NCBI RefSeq assembly: GCF_000813125.1
Contig: NZ_BASE01000134.1
Location: 1 to 64,000 of the forward strand
Source of the DNA: Mesobacillus selenatarsenatis SF-1
GTDB lineage: Bacteria > Bacillota > Bacilli > Bacillales > Cytobacillaceae
Direction: 5' to 3'
Length of the DNA: 64,000 nucleotides
In this document: positions 19,618-27,836 of the stretch, piece by piece
Position numbering within the stretch: position 1 is the stretch's first letter
How the letters are laid out: each line of letters opens with the position of its first letter
Translations under genes and position numbers: made by a program
Notes under the pieces: generated by a model
The model's input: the letters and a program-made list of their open reading frames with translations, nothing else
Told to the model about the DNA's origin: nothing
Databases searched by the model: none

Positions 19618-19624
19618 AAAAACA

Positions 19625-19657
19625 AACCGGCCGCAAAAAAATCTGCGGCCGGTTTTT
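19625..19657. terminator. Terminator of pepF
   Basis: Ten-bp GC-rich stem ACCGGCCGCA/TGCGGCCGGT, loop of A and T, T tail. The A run on the left lets it act for the small minus-strand gene as well. Confidence 0.9.
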
Positions 19658-19667
19658 AGGTTAAAGT

Positions 19668-19841
19668 TTAGAATCCTTTGAACTTTTTCCGGTTATTTAA
19701 ATATATCAGTAAAATAAATAAGGCAATAAATAGAATAGGAGATGTTAGATACAAGGGCAAGAGATGCATTAATCCTAAAATATGAAGAATAAATGAAAAA
19801 ACTATGAACAGAGCAATAAGGGAAAGACCTAGTTTATCCAA
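19668..19841 (-). CDS. Small two-helix membrane protein
   Basis: A 57-residue very hydrophobic protein with two helices separated by a short HLLPLY turn and a basic end (NNRKKFKGF). TTG 19841 is preferred because CGGAG lies about eight bases before it; GTG 19850 (60 residues) would overlap that site. Its position between pepF and the RoxS/yjbH region is that of the small gene yizD in Bacillus subtilis, but homology cannot be confirmed from memory. No function is known. Confidence 0.5.
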   Translation of the reverse strand: MDKLGLSLIALFIVFSFILHILGLMHLLPLYLTSPILFIALFILLIYLNNRKKFKGF

Positions 19842-19915
19842 TTGAATCACTCCGAATCGCTTTATAGTTCATTTATATGCTTCAGTCCAGGCATTCATGA
19901 ATGGATTTGACAATA

Positions 19916-19933
19916 TTGTGAAATAACACACAA
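19916..19933. promoter_or_regulatory. Rex-like operator upstream of RoxS
   Basis: TTGTGA-AATAAC-ACACAA matches the Rex palindrome TTGTGA-N6-TCACAA with one mismatch. It lies five bases upstream of the -35 element of roxS. Rex, the NADH sensor, is known to repress roxS in Bacillus subtilis. Confidence 0.65.
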
Positions 19934-19938
19934 GGTTA

Positions 19939-19968
19939 TTGTGATAGAGAGCATGAATATGATATATT
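19939..19968 (+). promoter_or_regulatory. Promoter of roxS
   Basis: TTGTGA (19939-19944), an 18-base spacer and TATATT (19963-19968), giving a start near 19975. The weak -35 suits an activated promoter; ResD activation is known for this RNA in Bacillus. Confidence 0.6.
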
Positions 19969-19975
19969 TATGGCG

Positions 19976-20095
19976 TGAAGTTGATCACAAACAAACATTT
20001 ACCCCTTTGTTTGACCGTGAAAAATTTCTCCCATCCCCTTTGTTCGTATAAAATAGAGAGAAGGCCTTGCAGTTGGAGAGCTGCAAGGCCTTTTT
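19976..20095 (+). ncRNA. roxS: Small regulatory RNA RoxS (RsaE)
   Basis: A trans-acting sRNA of about 120 nt that lowers expression of central-carbon and NADH-generating genes under respiratory stress. It carries the conserved C-rich seed regions ACCCC-TTTG (20001-20009) and CTCCC-ATCCCC-TTTG (20028-20041) separated by TTTGACCGTGAAAAATTT, as in Bacillus RoxS and Staphylococcus RsaE. A terminator hairpin (20062-20091) with a T run ends it. Location between pepF and yjbH, the Rex-like operator and the promoter spacing all agree with Bacillus subtilis roxS. The exact 5' end is inferred. Confidence 0.92.
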
Positions 20096-20141
20096 CTGTG
20101 CCGTGCTGGTGAAAACCACTAGAAGAAGTGATGTTAGATAA

Positions 20142-20292
20142 ATAAATCGACCATATTTCAAAGATTTTTTTATTTATTCGACCACATTCCGAAATATATT
20201 AGCGAATTTTTCATTTATTCGTCCACATTCCGAAATATATTGGCGGATTTTTAGTTTTTTCGACCACTTTTTCAATTAATTCGACCACCCTG
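20142..20292. repeat. Degenerate intergenic repeat (array 2)
   Basis: Four to five degenerate units containing TTCG[AT]CCAC and ATTCCGAAATATATT. The two best copies are 41 bp apart (20179 and 20220). The theme of a TTCG/GTCC half beside an ATTCCGAAAT half recalls arrays 1 and 3 but the period differs. Positions 20293-20380 hold nothing recognisable. Confidence 0.6.
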
Positions 20293-20381
20293 CATTTTTT
20301 TGATTTCAAGGTTTCCTAACAAAGTGCTTTATAAGGTTCGATATCCCAAGCCAGTGGAGCATCGGGACTAAACCAAAATTA

Positions 20382-20404
20382 AAAAAACCGTGCAAATGCA
20401 CGGT
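20382..20404 (-). terminator. Terminator of spxH operon
   Basis: On the minus strand, stem ACCGTGCA/TGCACGGT followed by seven U. It overlaps the spxH stop region. Confidence 0.85.
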
Positions 20405-21285
20405 CATCCTTCAACATATCGCCAAAACACGCCATATTTAGCGGGGATTTGTTCGACTTGTTGTTTTAACATTAATTTCTTTAATTCCTTCTCTGCCTGT
20501 TGAACAGTTATGTCGTATACAACGGCTACTTCCTTGGAGGCGACCATTTTGTATTGCTTCAGGAATTGTTCGAGGATCGGCGGATTGGCCGCTTCTGGTT
20601 TTTCCTGCAGCATTTCTTCGAGAATCTGGACGTATACCTCATATGGGTAAAGACCGGTTATCTTAATACCTTCCTCTTCAACATTCGCGTTAAAAAAGAC
20701 GAATGTCGGGATTTCCTGGACATCCATTTCATTCGTTATTTTTAAATCGCACTGAAATGCTTTTGCTGCTGTTTCAGAATGAATATCGGTTACGAATTCC
20801 TCAACGTCCAAACCGACGCTTCTCGCGCAGTTTTTTAGCACCTCGAAGTTCGAGACATTCTGTTTTTCAAGAAATAGCACTTCCTGAAGCTTGCGCAGGA
20901 ACCTGATGCCTTTCTTTCTCCCCTGAAGCTCAGCTGATTTTATTGCAATCGATGCTAAATACGGGGATGACACAGGGTTTTCAAACCACAACGATCCGTC
21001 ACAAGACATTCCTGTTCTGCTTGCTGTTTTTTCCCAAAGCTCGGCGATCGTTTCATAACGTTTTTTTCTGCTCATATTCAGTGTGGCCAGTTTGCCGCTT
21101 AAAACATGGCGAATTGAGAAATACTTGCCGTATTCGATTTGGAGCTTTTTGATGATTGGTTCGAGTGCCCAGCATTCCGGACAGAGCGGGTCGACAAACA
21201 TATAAATTTCGATAGGTTTTTTATCCAAGCTATGGCAAAACTCTGATGGGTCATAGCTCAAAAGGTTTTCCCGACTCAGTTTCAT
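20404..21285 (-). CDS. spxH: ClpXP adaptor SpxH (YjbH), DsbA/FrnE-like
   Basis: A 293-residue thioredoxin-fold protein of the DsbA/FrnE group that binds Spx and presents it to ClpXP. C35-P-E-C38-W lies at the N-terminus of the fold ([13 protein letters not shown]), as in other YjbH proteins. The C-terminal part ([14 protein letters not shown]) has a winged-helix look and is typical of Bacillus YjbH. Its ATG overlaps the yjbI stop by four bases (ATGA), so the two are translationally coupled, yjbI first. It acts on the product of spx at 12495. Confidence 0.95.
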   Translation of the reverse strand: MKLSRENLLSYDPSEFCHSLDKKPIEIYMFVDPLCPECWALEPIIKKLQIEYGKYFSIRHVLSGKLATLNMSRKKRYETIAELWEKTASRTGMSCDGSLWFENPVSSPYLASIAIKSAELQGRKKGIRFLRKLQEVLFLEKQNVSNFEVLKNCARSVGLDVEEFVTDIHSETAAKAFQCDLKITNEMDVQEIPTFVFFNANVEEEGIKITGLYPYEVYVQILEEMLQEKPEAANPPILEQFLKQYKMVASKEVAVVYDITVQQAEKELKKLMLKQQVEQIPAKYGVFWRYVEG

Positions 21286-21683
21286 GTGTTATCACCAGTT
21301 TCATCATCTGGTGTATTGATCATATGCTGGGCGGTCAGGTATAGTCTAGCGTAAAAGTCTTCCCTTACAGGTCCTTCAAGCCCCACTTCATCCATGGCTT
21401 CAGCCATACAGGCAAGCCAGGCTGTCGCCCTCACCGGTGTGATTTCGAACGGCAAATGTCTTGCGCGTAGCATTGGATGGCCATGTTCATTGGTATATAA
21501 GGGCGGGCCTCCTAAATATTGAGTTAAAAACTGCTTCTGCTTTCGGGCAGTTTCAGTTAAATCATCCGGGAATATAGGAGCAAGATCAGGATGCATTCCA
21601 ACGCGGCGGTAAAAAGCATCGACCAGCCGGTGAAGTGTCCCTTCGCCAATGGCTTCGAATGGTAAGGTCTTATTCTCAACCAT
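21282..21683 (-). CDS. yjbI: Truncated hemoglobin YjbI (group II)
   Basis: A 133-residue heme protein of the trHbO class. B10 Tyr is in VDAFYRRVG, the proximal F8 His in [10 protein letters not shown], and the G8 Trp in ATAWLACM; all are conserved. In Bacillus and Staphylococcus yjbI is always coupled to yjbH, and roles in dithiol oxidation or YjbH protection have been proposed. ATG 21683 follows AAAGGAG. It is the first gene of the yjbI-spxH operon. Confidence 0.94.
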   Translation of the reverse strand: MVENKTLPFEAIGEGTLHRLVDAFYRRVGMHPDLAPIFPDDLTETARKQKQFLTQYLGGPPLYTNEHGHPMLRARHLPFEITPVRATAWLACMAEAMDEVGLEGPVREDFYARLYLTAQHMINTPDDETGDNT

Positions 21684-21834
21684 ATTGATAACTCCTTTAA
21701 AATAGATTTTAGAAATTTCATTCTGCTTTGATAGTTATGCTTTTTATTGTAGCAATGCTAAATTTATATCTCAAACAAATCGTCTTGAGTTCTATAAAAT
21801 CTGTCATTTTAATGATTGCTTTACTAATGTACAC

Positions 21835-21868
21835 AAAAAGGCCGCCTGTTACCACTGACAGGCGGTCA
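21835..21868 (-). terminator. Terminator of yjbJ
   Basis: On the minus strand, stem GACCGCCTGTC with loop and partner ACAGGCGGCC followed by a U run. Confidence 0.85.
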
Positions 21869-21903
21869 AAACCAATGGGAATATTCTCCTTTTGAAGGTG
21901 TCT

Positions 21904-22554
21904 TTATCCGTAAAATACATCCGTGACTTTCCGTACATAGTTTTGCGTTTCTTTAAATGGAGGGATTCCTCCATATTTGTCAACATTTCCTTGTCCAGCA
22001 TTATATGCTGCAAGGGCAAGTTCTATATTATTGTCATACTTGTCCAACATTTGACGAAGGTATTTACTTCCTGCGAGAATATTCTCCGTTGGATCAAATA
22101 CATTTTTAACCCCCAGGCCCCTGGCTGTCGCAGGCATCAATTGCATAAGTCCCGAAGCGCCGGCATGACTCACGGCATTTGGATTAAAATTCGATTCCTT
22201 TTGAATGACAGACTTAATCAGCTTGGCTGGAATATTGAACATAGCTGAAGCCTTATCAATGATTCCATCAAAATCAGCATGGCTTTTGGCCGCCACTTTC
22301 GTCAGTTGAATAGGAGGAAGCATTTGTCCAATGTTTGGTTTTGCTAAAGCGAAAGAGTCAACCGTTGTTTGTGCGTTGTTAAATAACTCTTCAAGTCTTG
22401 TTGCAGTGGCACCCAGAGCATTGCTTTGGTCACTGAGGATTCCGGAAAGCATTTCCTGAAAAAGGTTGTTACCTGATTGGCTGGTTGTCGGCTGGTTGAA
22501 GTTTTGGAGCGCCTGCAATTCAAGCATGACTTTTAACTGGTCAACATTCATCAT
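21904..22554 (-). CDS. yjbJ: Soluble lytic transglycosylase-like protein YjbJ
   Basis: A 216-residue protein with a C-terminal SLT/GEWL domain that would cleave peptidoglycan between MurNAc and GlcNAc. Catalytic Glu is in SVIQKESNFNPNAVSHAGA, with GLMQLMPATA and ALAAYNAGQGNV motifs intact. The N-terminal 100 residues are polar and low complexity. No classical signal peptide is visible, as in Bacillus subtilis YjbJ, so export is unclear. ATG 22554 follows AGGAG, and it begins 17 bases after yjbK, which suggests an operon. Confidence 0.92.
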   Translation of the reverse strand: MMNVDQLKVMLELQALQNFNQPTTSQSGNNLFQEMLSGILSDQSNALGATATRLEELFNNAQTTVDSFALAKPNIGQMLPPIQLTKVAAKSHADFDGIIDKASAMFNIPAKLIKSVIQKESNFNPNAVSHAGASGLMQLMPATARGLGVKNVFDPTENILAGSKYLRQMLDKYDNNIELALAAYNAGQGNVDKYGGIPPFKETQNYVRKVTDVFYG

Positions 22555-22570
22555 GATTCTCCTGCCTGGT

Positions 22571-23158
22571 CTATTCTTGTAAAAGATTATATTTTTTAGT
22601 GTAAAACCTTTTAATCTTATTATCGGTCGGTCTATGAGGGATTTTTAACTCTCCCAATAATTCAGAGAATACCTTATATCCTTCTGTCTCATCCGTTACT
22701 TCATATTCTAGCTCATAATCTTCTGTATTTAAATAGTAACTATGGTCCAGTACAAGCAATCCATCTTTGTACTCAACCTCGGCACGCACGGTTGTGAGCG
22801 CCCCGAAGTATTGCAATGGCTCTGTATCCTTGATTAAGTTTTCAACAGCGTCTTTTACTTCACCTTCTGGCAGCTTTCCTGATGATAAGGCTTCCTCAGC
22901 CTGTCCAGTCGTAAGTATCTGATTCGTTTCTAGCAGCCCTTGTTGTGCAGGTTGCTTTAAAGTCATTTCAAACTTGGACCCTTTTTCCCTGATCCTTAAT
23001 GCAGAACCATAGTCTTTCAAGGTGAAGGAATGCGTATCAAAATAATGATTAATCTGTTTTTTGAATTGCTCCGGCTCTATTTTGAAGTATTTTTGAAGGA
23101 AGTGGAATTCTTCCTCTGTCAGGATATTCTTGAATTCGATTTCGATATTCTGGCTCAC
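22571..23158 (-). CDS. yjbK: CYTH domain protein YjbK
   Basis: A 195-residue triphosphate tunnel metalloenzyme-type protein. The signature E6-x-E8-x-K10 sits at the very N-terminus, followed by alternating basic and acidic strand residues lining the tunnel (RIREKGSKFEMTLKQP; VRAEVEYKDGLLVLDHSYY). Substrates of the family are organic or inorganic triphosphates; this one's is unknown. GTG 23158 is preferred because AAAGGGCGG lies just upstream and the family begins there. It is first gene of yjbK-yjbJ, divergent from yjbL. Confidence 0.9.
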   Translation of the reverse strand: MSQNIEIEFKNILTEEEFHFLQKYFKIEPEQFKKQINHYFDTHSFTLKDYGSALRIREKGSKFEMTLKQPAQQGLLETNQILTTGQAEEALSSGKLPEGEVKDAVENLIKDTEPLQYFGALTTVRAEVEYKDGLLVLDHSYYLNTEDYELEYEVTDETEGYKVFSELLGELKIPHRPTDNKIKRFYTKKYNLLQE

Positions 23159-23276
23159 ATCTGTCCGCCCTTTCCAATAAGCTGATCTTATTATCTCGTT
23201 AAATCCGGTTTGCTTCAATCCTTAGTAGAAAATGGTTCGATATGATAAAATAAAAAAGATTATGGAGGTTGAGGAA

Positions 23277-23657
23277 ATGAGTCAAAGAATTTTAATTATC
23301 GATGCAAAAATAGAAAATAATGAGTTACTACTCTCTACAGACATAGAGACAGGTCTGGGGGATTTTGCTCCAACAGGGCAAATGCTTGTTGATTCCGATC
23401 AATTATCATTTATTTATATTCTTGATAAAGAAGATGGATATCATTATATCACCATTCCTGCAGGTACTTGGAATGTCATTCAAGAAGGTCTGCAGTCTGG
23501 ATTAGAAACTTACTTAAGTAATAATGGAGGCAAACTTAAACTGGACGGCTTCCATAGCGAAATGAAATATTTGATTGAAAATATAAATGGCAACAGCAAC
23601 TATGGAGAGGAAATGGTCACGAAAGTGGAACAGGTTTTTGCCGCACCCTCCGCTTAG
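23277..23657 (+). CDS. yjbL: YjbL family protein
   Basis: A 126-residue acidic soluble protein, unannotated in function. It begins MSQRILIIDAKIENNELLLST and is placed by synteny, since yjbL lies between yjbK and relQ in Bacillus subtilis and has similar length. ATG 23277 has GGAGG and GAGG upstream; the longer frame from 23232 is not favoured. No membrane segment or catalytic motif is seen. It is probably cotranscribed with relQ, 34 bases downstream. Confidence 0.75.
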   Translation: MSQRILIIDAKIENNELLLSTDIETGLGDFAPTGQMLVDSDQLSFIYILDKEDGYHYITIPAGTWNVIQEGLQSGLETYLSNNGGKLKLDGFHSEMKYLIENINGNSNYGEEMVTKVEQVFAAPSA

Positions 23658-23691
23658 GCTTTCGTGAATAGAACCGGATGAGGTGACTGAT

Positions 23692-24330
23692 GTGAAACAC
23701 TGGGATCAATTTTTAGAACCTTATAAGCACGCTGTTGAGGAATTGAAGGTTAAGCTTAAGGGAATCAGGAGCCAATATGAACTCCATTCCGACCATTCCC
23801 CGATTGAATTCGTCACTGGAAGGGTAAAGCCTATTGCGAGCATTCTTGATAAGGCGCATCAAAAAGGAATTTCACTTGATAAGCTTGACTCGGAAATGCA
23901 GGATATTGCCGGCTTGAGGATCATGTGCCAGTTCGTGGATGACATCAAGACAGTGGTTGAACAATTGAGAAGTCGTAATGATTTTGAGATTGTTGAGGAG
24001 AGGGATTATATTTCCCATAAGAAAGCGAGCGGCTACCGCTCCTATCATGTCGTGATCCGTTATCCAGTGCAGACAATCCGCGGTGAAAGAATGATTCTGG
24101 CAGAAATCCAGATCAGAACTTTGGCGATGAATTTCTGGGCAACAGTAGAGCATTCGCTGAATTATAAATACAAAGGACTTTTTCCTGAGGATATAAAGAT
24201 CAGGTTGCAGCGAGCTGCCGAGGCCGCATTCCGGCTTGATGAAGAGATGTCGACAATCAGAGGAGAAATCCAGGATGCACAGGCATTCTTCACGAGGAAA
24301 AAAGAAATGCAGCAGGATGGGAAGAAATAG
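23692..24330 (+). CDS. relQ: Small alarmone synthetase RelQ (YjbM)
   Basis: Transfers pyrophosphate from ATP to GDP or GTP to make (p)ppGpp; a single-domain synthetase without hydrolase. At 212 residues it shows SPIEFVTGRVKPIASIL, the DIAGLRIMCQFVDD nucleotide site, and SGYRSYHVVIRY with AEIQIRTLAMNFWATVEHSLNYK, all intact. GTG 23692 is chosen because AGGTG precedes it by six bases; GTG 23683 lies inside that site. Gene order yjbL-relQ-nadK matches Bacillus subtilis. Confidence 0.95.
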   Translation: MKHWDQFLEPYKHAVEELKVKLKGIRSQYELHSDHSPIEFVTGRVKPIASILDKAHQKGISLDKLDSEMQDIAGLRIMCQFVDDIKTVVEQLRSRNDFEIVEERDYISHKKASGYRSYHVVIRYPVQTIRGERMILAEIQIRTLAMNFWATVEHSLNYKYKGLFPEDIKIRLQRAAEAAFRLDEEMSTIRGEIQDAQAFFTRKKEMQQDGKK

Positions 24331-24362
24331 TTTAAATCCGAAATGCAGGGGTGTTTGATTAC

Positions 24363-25163
24363 ATGAAATTTGCGATCACTTCAAAAGGGGATTCCAGGTC
24401 CAATACGTTGATGCATAAAATGAGAACATATCTTTTGGACTTTGATTTACAATATGATGAAGACCAGCCCGATATTTGTATCTCCGTGGGAGGAGATGGC
24501 ACGCTTCTGTATGCCTTCCATCGATACGCGAGCAGGCTGGACAAAACAGCATTCATTGGAGTACATACCGGGCACCTTGGCTTTTATGCCGACTGGGTTC
24601 CTGAAGAAATTGAAAAGCTGGTCATTGCCGTTGCCAAAACACCATACCAGGTAATTGAATATCCGCTGCTGGAGGTAATCATCAGATACCAGCATGGCGG
24701 CAGAGAAACAAGGTATCTTGCCCTGAATGAATCGACCGTCAAATCTGTTGAGGGCACCCTTGTCATGGATGTTGAGATCAGAGGCCAGCATTTTGAACGC
24801 TTCCGCGGAGATGGTTTGTGCGTATCCACGCCATCAGGAAGCACAGCCTACAATAAAGCATTGGGCGGTGCCATCCTTCACCCGTCACTAAGGGCTATCC
24901 AGGTTGCAGAAATGGCATCCATCAACAATCGTGTCTTCAGGACAGTGGGATCACCGTTGATACTTCCTGACCATCATACATGTACGTTAAAACCGGTTAA
25001 TAGACCTGACTTCCAGGTAACTGTTGATCATTTGACACTACTGCATAAGGACGTTAAGTCAATTCAATTCCGGGTTGCAGATGAAAAAATCCGATTCGCC
25101 CGCTTCAGGCCATTCCCGTTCTGGAAAAGGGTACACGATTCCTTTATTTCAGATAGCGATTAA
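24363..25163 (+). CDS. nadK: NAD kinase (YjbN/PpnKA)
   Basis: Phosphorylates NAD to NADP with ATP. The 266-residue protein has the same length as the Bacillus subtilis enzyme. The diacylglycerol-kinase-fold motif GGDGT is at 43-47 (Asp45 catalytic), with NE around LALNEST and the glycine-rich [15 protein letters not shown] 24363 gives the family N-terminus [13 protein letters not shown] 24351 in frame is unlikely. It is the last gene of yjbL-relQ-nadK and is followed by the tandem array. Confidence 0.95.
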   Translation: MKFAITSKGDSRSNTLMHKMRTYLLDFDLQYDEDQPDICISVGGDGTLLYAFHRYASRLDKTAFIGVHTGHLGFYADWVPEEIEKLVIAVAKTPYQVIEYPLLEVIIRYQHGGRETRYLALNESTVKSVEGTLVMDVEIRGQHFERFRGDGLCVSTPSGSTAYNKALGGAILHPSLRAIQVAEMASINNRVFRTVGSPLILPDHHTCTLKPVNRPDFQVTVDHLTLLHKDVKSIQFRVADEKIRFARFRPFPFWKRVHDSFISDSD

Positions 25164-25217
25164 GAAGGTAGTTTGATTTTATAGACAGACCGCTGACAGA
25201 CTGTCCAGGGAGAGATG

Positions 25218-25495
25218 TTTAATGGACATTTCGTGGGCCTAGCGCGTTCAAAATGTCTAATAAACGAATTTTATGGGAATTTTGGGGTCATGTAGCGTTC
25301 AAAATGTCTAATAAACAAGGTTTAATGGACATTTCGAGGCCATGTAGCGTTCAAAATGTCTAATAAACAAGGTTTAATGGACATTTCGAGGTCATGTAGC
25401 GTTCAAAATGTCTAATAAACAAGGTTTAATGGACATTTCGAGGCCATGTAGCTTTCAAAATGTCTAATAAACAAGGTTTAATGGACATTTCGCAG
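25218..25495. repeat. 52-bp tandem repeat array (array 3)
   Basis: Five copies of a unit containing AAAATGTCTAATAAACAAGG start at 25250, 25301, 25353, 25405 and 25457; the inner period is exactly 52 bp. The three central units are nearly identical. Each unit has an imperfect 14-bp inverted repeat: TTTAATGGACATTT against AAAATGTCTAATAAA with an 18-base spacer. No terminator-like T run and no open frame are evident. It fills most of the gap between nadK and the pseudouridine synthase. Confidence 0.92.
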
Positions 25496-25622
25496 GCAGA
25501 CTGCGATAAATATGTCCAAGAAATAGTTAATGGTCATCATTCATTGAACAAAAACGCAATCGATAAATGCTTTTTGCCAAAAAACAATGGTATTAGAAAC
25601 ATTTCAGACAGGAGCCGCTGAT

Positions 25623-26528
25623 ATGGGGAAGAACTTCACACTGGAATATACAGCTGGAGCTGCTGATCAGGGTAAAATGCTTAGGGAATTTCTTAAGGAA
25701 AAAGAAATCTCCAAGTCAGCCCTTACCGATATAAAGTTCAAGGGTGGATTTATTTCAGTAAATCGCCAAGAGGTTAATGTAAGGTACATACTGAAAAGCG
25801 AAGATTTTATCAGCGTGGGCTTTCCTCCCGAAGTTCCTTCCGAGGGATTAAAGGGGGAGGAAATCCCGCTTGAGATTCAGTATGAGGATGAGCATTTACT
25901 GGTGGTCAATAAACCGGCCGGAATGAATACAATACCTTCGAGGGAGCATCCGTACGGAAGCCTGGCCAACGCACTTATCGGTTATTATGAATGTTGTGGG
26001 CTATCTGCAACAACACATATTGTCACCAGGCTTGATAGAGATACTTCCGGACTAGTGTTGATTGCAAAGCACAGCCATATCCATCATTTATTCAGCAAGC
26101 AGCAGCGTGCTGGCGGTGTTAAGCGAAAGTATGAGGCACTGGCCGAAGATATTATACATGTTGATGAAGGTAGAATCGAGGAACCGATTGCCAGGAAACA
26201 GGACAGCATCATTGAGCGTGAAGTACATCCTGATGGTCAATATGCTTGTACATTATTTGAAGTTGAGAACAGATATGAAGATTTCACCCATATCATCTTA
26301 AGGCTATTGACAGGAAGAACCCACCAGATCAGAGTGCATATGAGTCATCTAGGGCACCCTCTGCTCGGGGATACTTTATATGGCGGAAATAAAAATAAGA
26401 TGTTAAGGCAAGCTTTGCACTGCTGCGAACTTAGCTTTATCCACCCAACTTTACAAAAGGAATTGCTATTCAATGCAAGCCTTCCAACAGATATGGTTAC
26501 AGTACTTGAAAAAGGCAGATCGTTATAA
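25623..26528 (+). CDS. yjbO: RluA/RluD family pseudouridine synthase (YjbO)
   Basis: Isomerises uridine to pseudouridine in RNA, probably rRNA. At 301 residues it has the catalytic motif VTRLDRDTSGLVLIAKH (Asp in RLD), VVNKPAGM near 98, and the C-terminal RTHQIRVHMSHLGHPLLGDTLYG. No clear N-terminal S4 domain sequence is visible although the first 80 residues have S4-like features (KFKGGFISVN). ATG 25623 follows GACAGGAG. Position after nadK matches yjbO. The exact RNA target is unknown. Confidence 0.92.
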   Translation: MGKNFTLEYTAGAADQGKMLREFLKEKEISKSALTDIKFKGGFISVNRQEVNVRYILKSEDFISVGFPPEVPSEGLKGEEIPLEIQYEDEHLLVVNKPAGMNTIPSREHPYGSLANALIGYYECCGLSATTHIVTRLDRDTSGLVLIAKHSHIHHLFSKQQRAGGVKRKYEALAEDIIHVDEGRIEEPIARKQDSIIEREVHPDGQYACTLFEVENRYEDFTHIILRLLTGRTHQIRVHMSHLGHPLLGDTLYGGNKNKMLRQALHCCELSFIHPTLQKELLFNASLPTDMVTVLEKGRSL

Positions 26529-26637
26529 TAACGATTTGCCTTTTTACATTTCTCTCAAATTTTTCTTTATATATTTCTGTGCAATACGTCAAATCATAAG
26601 GAAGTAATAAATGAAAAATTGAAGGAGGAAACATCCG

Positions 26638-27786
26638 TTGAATATAAATAAGCACGGTAAATTAATTGCCGTATCCGCAGTTATGTTATTAGGTCTCGCT
26701 GCCTGCAATAACAATAATGAAGAAGCGTTGGATTTACGCGACAATAGAATGACCACCCTTGGAAATGGCCAAGAAGGTTATTGGGATAATGATGCAAATA
26801 GAATCAAGCAGCAAAGACGAAGAGCAGAAATCAATTCTGCTAAAAGAAATACCAATGAGGCTGGGTTTAATCAAAAAGGCGGAGATGCAACGAGTGAAAT
26901 CATGCAAACGCCTGATGGGTATATTACCATAGACCCGAATTCTTACAGTACTGGCATCCCGAGTTCTAAATTTCCACACACACAAATGAACAAGCAGGGC
27001 AGGTTGACATTAACAGAAGGACAACAAGCAGATCTCAATAAAATGCTGGCAGAATTGCAGCGCCGTACAGGTGTAGAACTTCCCGAATTGAATAGGGGTG
27101 GAATGCCTTCACCAGAACAGGGAGCAGCACCAGTACCACAGGAAAGAGCAAATCCAGTTCCAGAACAAGGAGCAGCACCGGCACCACAGGAAAGGGCAAC
27201 ACCAGCCCCTGAACAAGGAGCAGCACCGGCACCACAGGAAAGGGCAACACCAGCCCCTGAACAAGAAGCAGCGCCTGCACCACAAGAAAGGGCAACACCA
27301 GCCCCTGAACAAGAAGCAGCGCCTGCACCACAAGAAAGAACAACACCTGCTCCGCAAGAAGAAGCAGCACCGGCTCCAGAGCAAAAAGCAACTCCTTCTG
27401 GCACCGAGATTAGTGCATTTGAATCGAAAGTCATAGACCTGACAAACGAACAGCGCAGGAAAAACGGTTTGCCAAACCTGCAGCCAGATACAGCATTAAG
27501 CAATGTAGCACAAGAGAAATCCAATGATATGCAGGCGAAGAACTATTTTTCGCATACAAGTCCTACTTACGGATCACCATTCGATATGATGAGGGACTTT
27601 GGTGTATCGTATAACACAGCAGGAGAGAACATTGCAATGGGACAGCGGAGTGCCGAAGAAGTTGTGAACGCATGGATGAACAGCGAAGGGCACAGGAAGA
27701 ATATTTTAAGTCCAAACTACACGCATATTGGCGTTGGACATACAACACAGGGGAACTACTGGACCCAAATGTTTATTGGAAAATAA
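26638..27786 (+). CDS. CAP/SCP-domain lipoprotein with Pro-Ala repeats
   Basis: A 382-residue surface lipoprotein of the YkwD/CAP superfamily. It has a signal peptide with lipobox GLAAC (Cys about 23), a polar N-domain, six 16-residue repeats rich in Pro, Ala, Gln and Glu (residues 157-252), then a C-terminal CAP domain beginning VIDLTNEQRRKNG with FSHTSPTYGSP, AGENIAMGQRS and WMNSEGHRKNILSPNYTHIGVGH. Start codon TTG 26638 follows GGAGG. The repeat linker probably spans the cell wall. The enzymatic or binding role of bacterial CAP domains is unsettled. It has no counterpart at this place in Bacillus subtilis that I recall. Confidence 0.9.
   Translation: MNINKHGKLIAVSAVMLLGLAACNNNNEEALDLRDNRMTTLGNGQEGYWDNDANRIKQQRRRAEINSAKRNTNEAGFNQKGGDATSEIMQTPDGYITIDPNSYSTGIPSSKFPHTQMNKQGRLTLTEGQQADLNKMLAELQRRTGVELPELNRGGMPSPEQGAAPVPQERANPVPEQGAAPAPQERATPAPEQGAAPAPQERATPAPEQEAAPAPQERATPAPEQEAAPAPQERTTPAPQEEAAPAPEQKATPSGTEISAFESKVIDLTNEQRRKNGLPNLQPDTALSNVAQEKSNDMQAKNYFSHTSPTYGSPFDMMRDFGVSYNTAGENIAMGQRSAEEVVNAWMNSEGHRKNILSPNYTHIGVGHTTQGNYWTQMFIGK
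27106..27393 (+). repeat. Six 48-bp in-frame repeats
   Basis: Six tandem 48-bp units, each encoding 16 residues of the type PAPEQGAAPAPQERAT. Units 2-3 and 4-5 are nearly identical at the DNA level, so copy number can be expected to vary by recombination or slippage. Confidence 0.95.
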
Positions 27787-27790
27787 AGCA

Positions 27791-27826
27791 AAAAGCTAAC
27801 CATCATTCCAATGGTTAGCTTTTTTA
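27791..27826. terminator. Bidirectional terminator
   Basis: Stem AAAGCTAACCAT/ATGGTTAGCTTT with A and T tails, between the CAP lipoprotein gene and convergent prpE. Confidence 0.9.
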
Positions 27827-27836
27827 ATTCTGGGTA

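Noticed and set aside
20142-20292. CRISPR array
   Set aside because: Repeats are degenerate, A+T-rich and have no unique spacers of constant size; no cas genes in the window. The same holds for the 52-bp arrays, where the entire unit repeats.
26943-27524. Long cysteine/glycine-rich frames opposite the CAP lipoprotein repeats, and an alternative plus-strand His/Gln-rich frame
   Set aside because: They are by-products of the 48-bp repeats: all frames stay open across a repeat without stop codons. No ribosome sites.
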